A DNA stretch of 64,000 bases from Mycolicibacterium flavescens (GCA_900637135.1 LR134353.1:4340001-4404000), one strand, 5' to 3'. Counted from the stretch's first letter, positions 34,411-43,381 are shown. Numbers and translations are program-made. Notes: generated from the letters alone by a model not told the origin.

Positions 34411-34956
34411 TCACGCCCGCACGGTCGGCCAGAAGAGGTCGAACAGTCGCGCTTCCCAGTCTTTGGCGACGCGGCCGGTCCGTGCGCGCTCGGCGATGAT
34501 CGTTCCGACCACGGCGTCGATGAGGGCGGCGTCGTTGATGTCGGCGCGAAACGATCCGTCGGCCTTGGCCGCGTCGATCACCGATTCCAGCTCCGAGCGT
34601 TGCTTGGCAAGGATGCGGCGGAAGATCTTGGTGAACTCGGGGTCGTCGTCGGTGAGCGTGGCGGCGAGGCCGCCGAAACCGATGCCGACATCGATCGCCT
34701 TGACCGCTTCCCCGACGAGCCAGCGGAGCCGGTCCGGCGCTGGGGCGTGCGCGCCGAGAGGTTCAGGAGAGGTCACCCGCGACAGCGCGGCGGAGAGCAT
34801 GTCGCGACGGTCGCGGTGACGGCGGTAGATGGTGGTCTTCGCGATGCCCGAACGCGCCGCCACCGCCTCGACAGTCACTGACCTGGGCCCTCCAGTGCGC
34901 AGGAGCGCCAGGGTGGCGTCCGTGATGGCGTCATCGACGTCGCTTCGCTGTGCCAT
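34411..34956 (-). CDS. TetR-family transcriptional regulator
   Basis: A 181-residue TetR repressor. The N-terminal helix-turn-helix is SVTVEAVAARSGIAKTTIYR (about residues 26-45), followed by the conserved HRDRRDMLSAAL. The C-terminal domain is helical and would bind an unknown ligand. AGGAGGT lies six bases before the ATG. It is divergent from the small membrane protein at 35062-35442, with two perfect palindromes between them, so it probably represses itself and that gene. Confidence 0.9.
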   Translation of the reverse strand: MAQRSDVDDAITDATLALLRTGGPRSVTVEAVAARSGIAKTTIYRRHRDRRDMLSAALSRVTSPEPLGAHAPAPDRLRWLVGEAVKAIDVGIGFGGLAATLTDDDPEFTKIFRRILAKQRSELESVIDAAKADGSFRADINDAALIDAVVGTIIAERARTGRVAKDWEARLFDLFWPTVRA

Positions 34957-34968
34957 CGCACCTCCTAT

Positions 34969-34988
34969 GGCCGGGAATATTCCCGGCC
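34969..34988. promoter_or_regulatory. 20-bp perfect palindrome, candidate TetR operator
   Basis: GGCCGGGAATATTCCCGGCC reads the same on both strands and lies 12 bases upstream of the TetR start. It could bind the regulator encoded next to it. Confidence 0.5.
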
Positions 34989-35005
34989 GAGAAAACGCTA
35001 CACTA

Positions 35006-35021
35006 AGCGTAGCGCTACGCT
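35006..35021. promoter_or_regulatory. 16-bp perfect palindrome, second candidate operator
   Basis: AGCGTAGCGCTACGCT is a perfect palindrome lying in the promoter region of the divergent membrane gene. Overlapping half-sites (CGCTAC, CTACGC) extend on both sides, which suggests more than one bound dimer. Confidence 0.5.
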
Positions 35022-35061
35022 ACGCGTATCGTTGTATCCGAGCTTACGAGAGGTGATAGTT

Positions 35062-35442
35062 GTGTTGAAGGCATTAGGACGGATCCCGCCGACGTTAGTT
35101 GGGTACGTCTGTCTGCTGCTGAGTTTCGCGGCGCTGGGAACGTTCGTGTACGCGCTGGCCGCTCAGAGTGCGGTGGCCGGAATCATCGGGGCCAGCCTGG
35201 TCGTATTGATGGTGACGGCGGTGGTGGGCTTCCGCGTTGGTGCCCGAAAGCGCGCCGAGTCCAACGACAGTGGGATCGAGATCCCCAGCGAGAACATCTG
35301 GGCGCGACCGCTGCGGCGCGAGCAGATCGACCACTATCTGTCGACGTACCGCGGTGTGCGCGACAACCACGAGCAGTTGTTGGATGCCGCGACCGAGCTG
35401 CCCACCGAGCCGGCGAGGGAGCTGGAACGGCAAGCCGCCTGA
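35062..35442 (+). CDS. Small membrane protein under TetR control
   Basis: A 126-residue protein with two N-terminal membrane helices (LVGYVCLLLSFAALGTFVYA and IIGASLVVLMVTAVVGF) and an ~80-residue polar C-terminal tail rich in charged residues (SENIWARPLRREQIDHYLST). The GTG start at 35062 follows GAGAGGTGA. No family is recognised. Being divergent from a TetR gene with palindromic operators in between, it may be induced by the regulator's ligand. Confidence 0.6.
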   Translation: MLKALGRIPPTLVGYVCLLLSFAALGTFVYALAAQSAVAGIIGASLVVLMVTAVVGFRVGARKRAESNDSGIEIPSENIWARPLRREQIDHYLSTYRGVRDNHEQLLDAATELPTEPARELERQAA

Positions 35443-35544
35443 CACGCGGCTCGCGTGTCACTTCACGTCCGAATGACCGCTCGGCCCGGAGGACCGAATT
35501 TGGATGAATAACCTTGCCGCCGGGTCACACCAGCGGGCTGCCAG

Positions 35545-36249
35545 TCAGGCGCCGCCTCGGTCGATGGGAACAAAGGTAGCCTTTGAGTACCTCGCGATTT
35601 GATTGATGGCTACAACATTCACGCCCGCGCCGACGCCTCCCCCCACCAACGGAACAGCCTTCACCAAGTTGATTGACCCTCTGGTTCCGAACTTAGTGAG
35701 AAGGCGGTATCCAACTTTCCTGTTGATCTCAACTAACACCCGGCCCGGAAGGCGCTGTAATCCAGCGACGGCAGTCTTTGTTCCAACCTCGACGCCCACC
35801 TTGCCCAACGCACCGGCCGCACTTGCGCCAAGAAGCGAAATCAGCACCGCGCTCTGCACCTCCTCCGATGTGATGTCATAGCCTCGGAGAAAGGCGATGG
35901 CTGCAGACATACGGGCCGAGAGCATGTAGAAAGTGGTTACATCCGCGGGTAGCGACACCGGCAGAGTAATCATGCCGCCGACTCCACTCGCGAAGCCCGT
36001 TGAGCCAACCCAACGCCGATGAGTCGCGACAAGTCGATCGATCGCCTTCTCAGCGTCCCCGTGAGCCGTGAGCGCTTCATCAGCGACAGCGTAGGCCGAC
36101 TTATAAGGTCCAACGCCACTTACTCCGACCGATAGGATTTTGTTCACAAGATCAAGTGCAGCCGAGCCGGAACCAACGGCACTGATCGTGGCTTTGTCCC
36201 TGGCTGCTCCTTGTCGTTCGGGCGTATCCCTGGCGTGTTCGGCATCCAT
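35545..36249 (-). CDS. EcsC-family protein
   Basis: A 234-residue protein of the EcsC type. Its hallmarks are the amphipathic HRRWVGSTGFASGVGGMITL segment (residues ~77-96), VSLPADVTTFYMLSARMSAA, and a C-terminal glycine-rich hydrophobic part (AVPLVGGGVGAGVNVVAINQ). EcsC proteins associate with membranes; in Bacillus the family is named after an ABC-transporter operon, but the function is unclear and some relatives occur in defence or toxin contexts. It lies directly beside the defence island, 186 bases from the island's last gene. It may be background chromosome or part of the island. Confidence 0.8.
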   Translation of the reverse strand: MDAEHARDTPERQGAARDKATISAVGSGSAALDLVNKILSVGVSGVGPYKSAYAVADEALTAHGDAEKAIDRLVATHRRWVGSTGFASGVGGMITLPVSLPADVTTFYMLSARMSAAIAFLRGYDITSEEVQSAVLISLLGASAAGALGKVGVEVGTKTAVAGLQRLPGRVLVEINRKVGYRLLTKFGTRGSINLVKAVPLVGGGVGAGVNVVAINQIARYSKATFVPIDRGGA

Positions 36250-36435
36250 AAGTTTTCCTTGTCAACTTCCGATCGATCGCTTCAGCCGAGAAGATGGGCG
36301 AAGACACACGGTTCGCATGTACCCCCAGCTGCGCCTCCCTAGACAACCCTTTGGGATCGACCTGAACTCGGCAGCAGATTGGCGCGCGCTATCAGCGCTA
36401 TCACTTTGTCGAGGGTCCATGAGCCCATCGAGTGA

Positions 36436-37866
36436 TCACCGCTGCTTCACCAAGCGGTGGCCCCGCAGGCTAACTCCACAGCGCTGCAACTCTGTCTTCC
36501 ACCCATCCTCGAGGCCAATGATCGAGGGGTTCTGGTAAAGCCCTGCACGTACTTCCGCCTCCGTCAGACGGAGGTATTTGCCGTGGTGCGGATCGGCGTG
36601 GTCGAGGAACTCCTCTTTGCGGTGGAGCAGTGGCCGGTTTGATCGATCACCGAATCGTTGGAAGCTTGAGTCTAACGAAGTCATCTCAACCCCATACGTC
36701 CAGTCCAGGGTGGGATGTGGGTCCGAATCAAATGAGGGGTACGAAGACCACGAAACCCGTCTGCCTCGATGGTCGAGTTTGAGTATGTTCCACCCATCAG
36801 GTCTGCCTGCAGCGACAAACCCGCAATATTCGTACAGGCGTAGAACTACGGGCATTTTCGGCGTCGCTCGTCGATGGACGTAAAGCGCAGTAGCCGTTAG
36901 CTTACCCGGGGAGTTACGCATCGCCCCACGCACGTACGAATCGTCACGAATCTTTGCTAACAACCGATCTGCCCGAGCGCAGGCCTCACGATAACTTCTG
37001 AAGCAGTGCTTGATATCCGCTTGTACAGTCAGCGGCAAGTCCCGCAACGCTGCACGACCGCTAAAGATGGATGTACCAAGATATAGCAGCGTATCGAGGG
37101 TAGAACGCTTGAACCCTTCTGCGACTCGCTCCGGAGATGCGCCCTTCTGGATCACTTCGAGCATCGAGCGCCGCGAAAGTGTTCCCAAGATTGGCAAGAG
37201 ACCCGCCGGTATTTCTTCGAAAAGTGGTGGCCTACCGCGCCTTTCCGTAAAAGCAATCAGTTCAGACACGGCTGATGCGTAATCCTCGCTGTCGGACCAC
37301 TCGAAGTCGGCAATGGCCCCGCGAGCGAGGTAGGCAAACCTGTCTTCATCGCGACGGAAGGCATAAACGACACCGGGAGTCGGTGACACGCATCGCGTAC
37401 CCGTCACTTCATCAACCAATTTTCGGAGCTCGCCTGGGCTGTAGAAATGCTGAAAAGTGTTGCGGCTTGTAACTAATCCATCACCGGAGGTGACGCCGTT
37501 GATCGAGCTAAGCTCCCACTTCAGGCGGCATGCAACGACTAACACACGCGACGTAAGCGCCCAAGCTGATGCGAGAGTTTGCTGCCGTTCGGCTGGGTTT
37601 TCGATGACATTAAGCACGTAGTTGAGGAGGACGATCTGGTTGACGTCGAGATCCGTTTCAGGAGAGAAATGAGGATCCCAGCCCTTCGACTGAAAACCCA
37701 TCCTGCGCAGTCGCTCGACATCCTGGCCGCGACCACAACCGAAATCGAGAACCGACAGATCGGACTGCAATATGCCGTCGCGCAAACTTTGCCTCACCGG
37801 CATCGAGAGGTCGCCCCGGCCAATTGCGGTACGTTGCCTTGCGATAACCCTTTCCTGCATAATCAA
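36436..37866 (-). CDS. DNA phosphorothioation-associated putative methyltransferase
   Basis: A 476-residue protein. Residues ~35-160 form a SAM-binding methyltransferase domain with motif I LSVLDFGCGRGQDVERLRR and motif IV region QIVLLNYVLNVIENP. The remaining ~300 residues form a helical domain characteristic of the family found beside dnd and ssp genes (ADIKHCFRSYREACARADRL, YVHRRATPKMPVVLRLYEY). The family is recognised by its genome context; no substrate has been established. The start is TTG 37866 or ATG 37860. It is the last gene of the island's minus-strand run, 52 bases after the YbjN-like gene. Confidence 0.8.
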   Translation of the reverse strand: MIMQERVIARQRTAIGRGDLSMPVRQSLRDGILQSDLSVLDFGCGRGQDVERLRRMGFQSKGWDPHFSPETDLDVNQIVLLNYVLNVIENPAERQQTLASAWALTSRVLVVACRLKWELSSINGVTSGDGLVTSRNTFQHFYSPGELRKLVDEVTGTRCVSPTPGVVYAFRRDEDRFAYLARGAIADFEWSDSEDYASAVSELIAFTERRGRPPLFEEIPAGLLPILGTLSRRSMLEVIQKGASPERVAEGFKRSTLDTLLYLGTSIFSGRAALRDLPLTVQADIKHCFRSYREACARADRLLAKIRDDSYVRGAMRNSPGKLTATALYVHRRATPKMPVVLRLYEYCGFVAAGRPDGWNILKLDHRGRRVSWSSYPSFDSDPHPTLDWTYGVEMTSLDSSFQRFGDRSNRPLLHRKEEFLDHADPHHGKYLRLTEAEVRAGLYQNPSIIGLEDGWKTELQRCGVSLRGHRLVKQR

Positions 37867-37918
37867 TGACCGCCAACTAGACTGCTAGCACTTGCTGCCA
37901 TATCTCGAACGCCCCACC

Positions 37919-38341
37919 TCACTGCTCTTCGAAGGCTCGTCTACCGCCCAGCACGCTTTGGAGTTGGTCGTCTTGATGGTCAGCCGCACGCGCGACTGCG
38001 GCGAGGCTGGTCATTAACTCGTTCTCCTGCAGGTGATCACCAAGAAGGTCGTACTCAATGGTAATCGTGCGCGCATCTTTGTAGTAGACCCAACGTCCGA
38101 ATTGCGTCTCCATGTTGAGGCGGTTAACTTGCTTGAGAACTAGCTTGGTCGGACCGTCAACGTCCGACAACGCATTCGAACTAATGCGTATTAGCGTTTG
38201 CTCGCCCCAGTTCGCAAGTTCGATCGCTACTCCGGCACTTGAAAACCGGAGAAAGACACCCCCGGTTGCCGTTTCGGTCCATGTCAGCGAGTTGGCATCG
38301 AGAATTGTGGTGATCTGCTTGTACACACGTTGCCGTGTCAC
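37919..38341 (-). CDS. YbjN-like (type III chaperone fold) protein
   Basis: A 140-residue alpha/beta protein. The core KLVLKQVNRLNMETQFGRWV followed by YYKDARTITIEYDLLGDHL is typical of YbjN-like domains, which have the fold of type III secretion chaperones and usually bind other proteins. No catalytic residues are visible. The GTG start overlaps the stop of the phospholipase-D gene (GTGA at 38338-38341), so it is made together with that nuclease-like protein and may serve as its chaperone or regulator. This is inference from context. Confidence 0.65.
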   Translation of the reverse strand: MTRQRVYKQITTILDANSLTWTETATGGVFLRFSSAGVAIELANWGEQTLIRISSNALSDVDGPTKLVLKQVNRLNMETQFGRWVYYKDARTITIEYDLLGDHLQENELMTSLAAVARAADHQDDQLQSVLGGRRAFEEQ

Positions 38342-39249
38342 TTACCAGTTCCTTCCGCGTTCCCGACCCGAGACATCACCTCAGAGCGTCTATACACGTC
38401 GCACGTGTAACGGTCTGGGAGGAATTCCAACATCCACCGCATAACTGTTTGCCATACTTCTTCAGCTCCGCCGCGGTCAAGTCCAGTGAGTCGACTAATC
38501 ATTTCCCGCATCTCACCGAATCTTCTCGATTCATGGAGAAAGTCATCGATACTCCGAAACAGCGGTTGACTTTGGAGGCGGTATCCGACGAGCGTCCTGA
38601 ACTGACTTTCGTCTAGCCCGAGAGGCAGGTCCAGTGCTGCAAGATCGGAGGCTGCAGAGGCCGCGGATCGCGAAGCAAGGGAGCTCGGTCCTCTGCTGTA
38701 CGCGATGTAGAGGTCAGACGGTATACGCAATGAGGGAATCCAGCTCATCTCTGTAGCTGCTGAGGTCGGGATCTCAACTAGCTCAACGGGCGCTGGTAGC
38801 AGCTGCGCAATCCGTTCGATCTCCGAAGCAATCTCGTCAGTCGCGTAGGTGCATTCGAATTCAAGCAGCCTTTCGAGCTCTCTGACGTCTCCGTCTCGGG
38901 ATTCCACCAGCAGTTCCAGGTTGGGGTTCGGCGCCCACCCAAGTGCCGCTCCCGTAAGATTGGCAGAACCAATGAGTAAGGACGTGTCATTTCGGAAGTA
39001 CTTCGCGTGCAAGCGATCATGCAGATGGACAGTCCCACCGCGTGAGCGCATGACTTTTAGAACTTCCGTATCTGAGACGCCCGCCGCAACTTCTTCCGGA
39101 CGCCATCGCGTGTATAACACCGGTTCAACGCCGACTGGTAAGACCGACAGTAGTTTCGCTACCACGCTCTGCTTAGCGAACGGCGCACACATTACAAACT
39201 CACTTCGCGATGACGCCGCTAAACCGAGCAGCCGGTCGCCGGGAGTCAT
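38338..39249 (-). CDS. Phospholipase-D-family (single HKD) nuclease-like protein
   Basis: A 303-residue protein with one HKD motif: HAKYFRNDTSLLIGSANLTG (about residues 82-101; H-x-K-x4-D). Proteins with a single motif act as dimers, and in defence systems they usually cut DNA; DISARM DrmC is a known example of such a defence PLD protein. Residues before the motif (VGVEPVLYTRWRPEEV) form the expected alpha/beta half. The ~150 C-terminal residues are helical and unrecognised. It overlaps both neighbours (ATGA upstream, GTGA downstream), so it belongs firmly to the operon. It is a candidate effector nuclease of the island. Confidence 0.8.
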   Translation of the reverse strand: MTPGDRLLGLAASSRSEFVMCAPFAKQSVVAKLLSVLPVGVEPVLYTRWRPEEVAAGVSDTEVLKVMRSRGGTVHLHDRLHAKYFRNDTSLLIGSANLTGAALGWAPNPNLELLVESRDGDVRELERLLEFECTYATDEIASEIERIAQLLPAPVELVEIPTSAATEMSWIPSLRIPSDLYIAYSRGPSSLASRSAASAASDLAALDLPLGLDESQFRTLVGYRLQSQPLFRSIDDFLHESRRFGEMREMISRLTGLDRGGAEEVWQTVMRWMLEFLPDRYTCDVYRRSEVMSRVGNAEGTGK

Positions 39250-39830
39250 TCATCATCTCGTTCCCTGAGCATCTCAATCGCTCTTCGACCCCACAGTAAC
39301 CGCATGTCTTCGGTGGCCCGCTTCGTGGAACCTCCTGGGAGACTGTCCTCATATAGGGCCCAAGCGCTCAACAGGACTTCGCAGAGCTCCTTGTATCCAG
39401 CTTCACTCGCATCGTTCGCGAACGGCAGCGGCAAGGATGTAAAGATTTCATGCATCGAGTTCAATGCGAGGGTGATCGTGTTGCCCGCGGACCGAACAGT
39501 GAAGAAAGCGTCCGAATCTAGGGGGCGGCGAGTCACACTAATTGTCAAACCGCTCGAGAGCGTCAGCGCCCGCAACTCTCGAGGAGAGTTCGACGACAAC
39601 AAATTTGAACGAGCGTCTGGCACGTTGTCTACATCACCGTGCTCGAGACGAGATTTCGGATTCGCGACTGTCCACTTGTGGCCGGGCTGCCATACAAATC
39701 GGTCCGGCGCCTGCCATAGAATCGCGTCGATATCCCGGTTGTCGCCGCCCGTTTGGGCGGCGATCTCGCTAACCGTCAGGGGTCTGCCAGAAACTTCGAG
39801 GATATGGACAACGTCCTCAGGTCGAACCAT
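39246..39830 (-). CDS. HTH protein sharing a C-terminal domain with the GHKL ATPase
   Basis: A 194-residue protein. The N-terminal ~60 residues (EDVVHILEVSGRPLTVSEIA) are a winged-helix-like DNA-binding domain. The C-terminal ~90 residues match the end of the neighbouring 611-residue ATPase: AFFTVRSAGNTITLALN against AFFSVQPRGGVLLVTLN, and SAWALYEDSLPGG with LLWGRRAIEML against FAWARYEDEQPND with HDWGRMAEAFL. The shared domain is probably an interaction module joining the two into one complex. GGAGGGCC lies before the ATG. The stop overlaps the PLD gene start. Confidence 0.65.
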   Translation of the reverse strand: MVRPEDVVHILEVSGRPLTVSEIAAQTGGDNRDIDAILWQAPDRFVWQPGHKWTVANPKSRLEHGDVDNVPDARSNLLSSNSPRELRALTLSSGLTISVTRRPLDSDAFFTVRSAGNTITLALNSMHEIFTSLPLPFANDASEAGYKELCEVLLSAWALYEDSLPGGSTKRATEDMRLLWGRRAIEMLRERDDE

Positions 39831-39839
39831 TTGGCCCTC

Positions 39840-41675
39840 CTACGGTCGGCTACCCAGGAACGCTTCCGCCATGCGACCCCAGTCGTGTCTGATGTTTTGA
39901 GTCACGCGCCGCTGATCATTCGGTTGTTCGTCTTCATACCGTGCCCAAGCGAACAGCATCATCTCGAGACCTGCCTGGGCTGCAGCAAGTTTCTCTTTGA
40001 GCTTGTCCGGATCCTCGGGTAAGTCCTTCGGATCCCGCGCTCCAAGCAGCAGTCCGTAGGCCGGATGATCCGTATTCAGCGTGACGAGCAAGACACCACC
40101 TCGAGGTTGAACCGAGAAGAACGCGCCCCCTTCGAGGGAGGCAACTTCCACGCGATACTTCAAGCCCTTGTCGATGGTCTCAGCCGCGAGCTCGCGCGCC
40201 GATTCAGGTGAGTGGCCTAAGTGTTCCAACTGCTCCGCGACATCGGCCTTTCGCTCGTCGACAGGCTTCTTCTCGTCATCGTCGCTTCGGCCGTGATGGC
40301 CTTCTTTTTGCCGCCTTCTCACCGCATCCGTGGCTTGGGCCTCGATGCTTTCCTCCGCATGACGAACTCTTCGACGTCTGCCTTCGGCTTGAGTCTGAAT
40401 AAGACCCCGCATCTGCCTGATATTCGTTTGTACGCGATGGACGATTTCCAAGAGCGGCTCGATCGGATCCTCTTCCTCCTTCAGGGCTTCACGTGCAGCA
40501 ACGATCGACCCTCCGTGCTCTTTGATGATTGCCGTGGTATCGATCTTTGCGGCTTCAGCGAGGTTTCGTGCTGACTGCTTATTGTTCGATACACCAAACA
40601 ACTCGTCGAGTCCTGGCTCGAAGGAAATCTCGACACCCCACCATCGTTCGCGAGGCTCGTAAGTGGTTGCCCAGGCCGGATCCAACTCGAGTTCCCTGCC
40701 TGCCCGCACGACGGACACTCCAAGGTTACGAGCAGCATGCTGTCCGTGTGGAAGGCTTCCGGTTGCTTGGCCGCCGGAGCTGTCACGGGCCTCTTCTGTC
40801 GCCATGGAAAACTTGACCGTTACTAGGTGATCCTCCCCATGAAAGCGCACGGTCAAAGGGACCTCGTTCGTACCTTCCTCTGGAAAGGGTCTAAACATCG
40901 GCTTTGCGTCGAACGGCGCGGGGCAGCTCGTGTTTGCCATCAGGTACAGCGGATCGTTTGGCTTTGCGAAGCGCTCCTGAAGGATGCGGTCGGGCTCGTC
41001 GAAGAGAAAGCTCTTCAATGCAATCGAGACACGGCCATCGTTAATCCAATACCGATACATTCGGCCGATCAATTCCTCGGAATTGTCAATCAGCGCCTTC
41101 GATGTCCGCCACAGCACACGATCGACATTGCTCCACACAACCAGCGTTCCGGTGTCGCGGAACGCGTCCTTGCCGGCAGCAGTGCGCCACACCTTAGGCA
41201 GCGGCTTATGTTGGGGCGCAGGCAGGCGCCGCATCCGCCCGGCATTAATCTCCGGCAGGTCGATGTAACTATGTAGCGCGTTCTCCGGGCCGCCAATCCA
41301 ACTCCACACATCGACTCGCTGGCATTGGGAAATGGACGCACTCGGTAGGCCCATCCCAAAGCGTCCCATACCCTGCTGCTGTTCCGGGTTGAGCCGAGTA
41401 CCGTTGCCGAACTGCAAAGCTATTTGGAGTGTGCCGACGTCCATCCCTGAGCCATTGTCAAGTACAGCAACCTGATGCAGACGCTTACGTGCCCGTTGCT
41501 CCACCTGCGCCTCGCGATCCGCACACAACAGCTGGACAGTTGTCGCGCCCGCTTGGATAGAGTTGTCCATCAACTCAGCGATAGCGTACGCGGCATTCTT
41601 ATAGCCGTTGTCCCGCATCGCCTTAACGGCAAGCGACGTCGGCACAATGTCGAAGTCCTTAACTGCCTCAGTCAC
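39840..41675 (-). CDS. GHKL/MORC-like ATPase of the defence module
   Basis: A 611-residue ATPase with the Bergerat fold. The N box is YAIAELMDNSIQAGA, the G1 box LDNGSGMD, and the G2 box GMGRFGMGLPSAS, all within residues ~25-115. A transducer-like domain follows. Residues ~425-490 are a highly charged coil (EGRRRRVRHAEESIEAQ). The end carries the domain shared with the 194-residue HTH protein. MORC- and Hsp90-like ATPases act as ATP-gated clamps on DNA or proteins, fitting a sensor or regulator in restriction. The GTG start at 41675 overlaps the helicase stop (GTGA) and has GGGAGGA six bases upstream, so it is preferred over TTG 41690. Confidence 0.82.
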   Translation of the reverse strand: MTEAVKDFDIVPTSLAVKAMRDNGYKNAAYAIAELMDNSIQAGATTVQLLCADREAQVEQRARKRLHQVAVLDNGSGMDVGTLQIALQFGNGTRLNPEQQQGMGRFGMGLPSASISQCQRVDVWSWIGGPENALHSYIDLPEINAGRMRRLPAPQHKPLPKVWRTAAGKDAFRDTGTLVVWSNVDRVLWRTSKALIDNSEELIGRMYRYWINDGRVSIALKSFLFDEPDRILQERFAKPNDPLYLMANTSCPAPFDAKPMFRPFPEEGTNEVPLTVRFHGEDHLVTVKFSMATEEARDSSGGQATGSLPHGQHAARNLGVSVVRAGRELELDPAWATTYEPRERWWGVEISFEPGLDELFGVSNNKQSARNLAEAAKIDTTAIIKEHGGSIVAAREALKEEEDPIEPLLEIVHRVQTNIRQMRGLIQTQAEGRRRRVRHAEESIEAQATDAVRRRQKEGHHGRSDDDEKKPVDERKADVAEQLEHLGHSPESARELAAETIDKGLKYRVEVASLEGGAFFSVQPRGGVLLVTLNTDHPAYGLLLGARDPKDLPEDPDKLKEKLAAAQAGLEMMLFAWARYEDEQPNDQRRVTQNIRHDWGRMAEAFLGSRP

Positions 41676-43285
41676 CAGACATCCTCCCAATTGTCGAAGG
41701 CATCAGCCATGTTGCAAAAACCCGGCAATCGAGTGTCGACTACCGTTGCGACCTCAGCCCGTTCATTCCCCCCGGCCCTGCGGCCGCGCGTTGCACGACC
41801 GACCATTTGACTGAATAACACAAGACTCTTGGTCGGTCGAGCGATCACCGCGGCGCTCGTCTGTGGGGCGTCGAAGCCCGTCGTTAAGACCCCGTAGTTC
41901 ACGATCACTCGAGGCTCGTCGCAAGCCGCCTTGTAAGACGAAATAATCCTTCCGCGCTCCGCGGACGGGGTCTGACCTGTCACGGCGTAGGCCCATGTCC
42001 CACGAGCACGCAACACCGTTGCCAGCACCAATGCGTGGTCCTTCGTGGCTGCGAAGACAATAATGCGATTGTGGCGTCGGCACATTGCTTCGGTTCGCCC
42101 AAGTATCAACATGTTTCGTTGCTCGTCGGCCGCCAATCGCCTGATGATGTTTGGCGGAACGTCCAACGAGTCTTCAAGTTCTCGCAGCTCAGCCTGTGAA
42201 AGCTCTGCGCCACCCGCGTATTCAAGCTGCACGAAGTCAGTCTCCGCGAGATACCCTTCGTCGATGAGGTAACGAACGGGGTTTGCATAACCCTCAACTT
42301 CGAGAGCGACTTTCCGGCGGAAGAAGAAGTCCGCAAGCAGCTGGTCTTCATCTATGTCGCTCCAGGTGCGCCCGGGCGTAGCAGTAAGGCCCAGTAATGG
42401 GGCGGGACTGCCCGCCTCGGCCAACAGGTCGAGAACGAGGCTGTAGGTTGGCGCGACAGCTTGATGAGCTTCGTCCATCACAATTAGATCGACCCTTCCG
42501 GCGAGCGCACCTATCTCTGCAACGGATTTTCGAGCCGATGAGTGGACTTTCTGTAGGCCGCCCACGACTAGTCCGTCACGTATCAGGGGCGCCTCCAATG
42601 TGTGTGACCCCCACCAACGCTGGACACCGACTGGTCGATTACCGAGCACTCGCCAGGATCGATCGAATTCCTCTACAGCTTGCTCGCAAAGTTCTTCTGA
42701 ATGAGCCAGCCATATAATCAATTTCGGCTCACCTTGATTCAGAAGATTCGAAATCACGGACATTGCTGTGCGCGTCTTCCCCGAGCCGGTCGGCATATGC
42801 AACATCACCCTGCGGGGCTCCACGCAAAGCCCGTCCATGACCCGCCGTGCCGCTAATCGTTGATGCGGGAAAAGGGCGTAAAGGGGCTCCACACGCTCAT
42901 GCGACGGGGGTACTTCTCTCTCCTGAGCCTCATCTTGGATCGAGAAGAAATCAAACAGAGTTGTCGCACGATTGCTGCCACGGCGTACGGTCATCGTGGT
43001 CAGTGCATCGAAAGGGTCCCCAGCTAAACCTAGTCTCTGCGAGAGTATTTCGGCGGTTGACGGCGGCAGAAGTAGTAATAATTCGGCCCGCGTCTTCGGA
43101 TCAAGAAGCATATCGGAAGGGGATCGCAGTCCGGTCACCATCTCGCCCAGTCGTTCTGGACGAGCAAGAGAAGAGTCCAAGCTCGCCAGAAGGCGCACGA
43201 CGTCGCGCCCGACTAGTTCTTGGAGTAACTGATCGGAAGCTCGACTGATTAATTCTTCGAATGTGATCACGAGAACGGCCCACAA
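41672..43285 (-). CDS. SF2 DEAH-box helicase of the defence module
   Basis: A 537-residue superfamily 2 helicase. Walker A is HMPTGSGKTRTAM (about 166-178), motif II VMDEAHQA, motif III LGLTATPGR and motif VI SQMVGRATRG. The ~150 N-terminal residues are helical and unrecognised. There is no nuclease domain, so it must work with another subunit to cut DNA. The start is uncertain: TTG 43285 follows a TACCCT box, and GTG 43270 is the alternative. A 170-base gap and an inverted repeat separate it from the modification genes, so this is probably the first gene of a separate transcription unit with five followers. Confidence 0.85.
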   Translation of the reverse strand: MWAVLVITFEELISRASDQLLQELVGRDVVRLLASLDSSLARPERLGEMVTGLRSPSDMLLDPKTRAELLLLLPPSTAEILSQRLGLAGDPFDALTTMTVRRGSNRATTLFDFFSIQDEAQEREVPPSHERVEPLYALFPHQRLAARRVMDGLCVEPRRVMLHMPTGSGKTRTAMSVISNLLNQGEPKLIIWLAHSEELCEQAVEEFDRSWRVLGNRPVGVQRWWGSHTLEAPLIRDGLVVGGLQKVHSSARKSVAEIGALAGRVDLIVMDEAHQAVAPTYSLVLDLLAEAGSPAPLLGLTATPGRTWSDIDEDQLLADFFFRRKVALEVEGYANPVRYLIDEGYLAETDFVQLEYAGGAELSQAELRELEDSLDVPPNIIRRLAADEQRNMLILGRTEAMCRRHNRIIVFAATKDHALVLATVLRARGTWAYAVTGQTPSAERGRIISSYKAACDEPRVIVNYGVLTTGFDAPQTSAAVIARPTKSLVLFSQMVGRATRGRRAGGNERAEVATVVDTRLPGFCNMADAFDNWEDVW

Positions 43286-43362
43286 GAGACCTGAAGGGTA
43301 GCGTGAGCGTCGTCGTACGACCTCGACCCAGGCAGCACCCCCGGATGCGAGCGGGCGCCCAG

Positions 43363-43381
43363 CGACAGCTTCGAGCTGTCG
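43363..43381. promoter_or_regulatory. Inverted repeat between modification and restriction-like operons
   Basis: CGACAGCT-TCG-AGCTGTCG has perfect eight-base arms and a three-base loop. It lies in the only large gap of the island, upstream of the helicase gene. No T-run follows, so an operator is more likely than a terminator. Confidence 0.4.

Noticed and set aside
36436..43285. DISARM system (helicase, PLD protein, methyltransferase)
   Set aside because: A DUF1998 protein is missing, the helicase is not DrmA-sized, and the methyltransferase is of the phosphorothioation-associated type.
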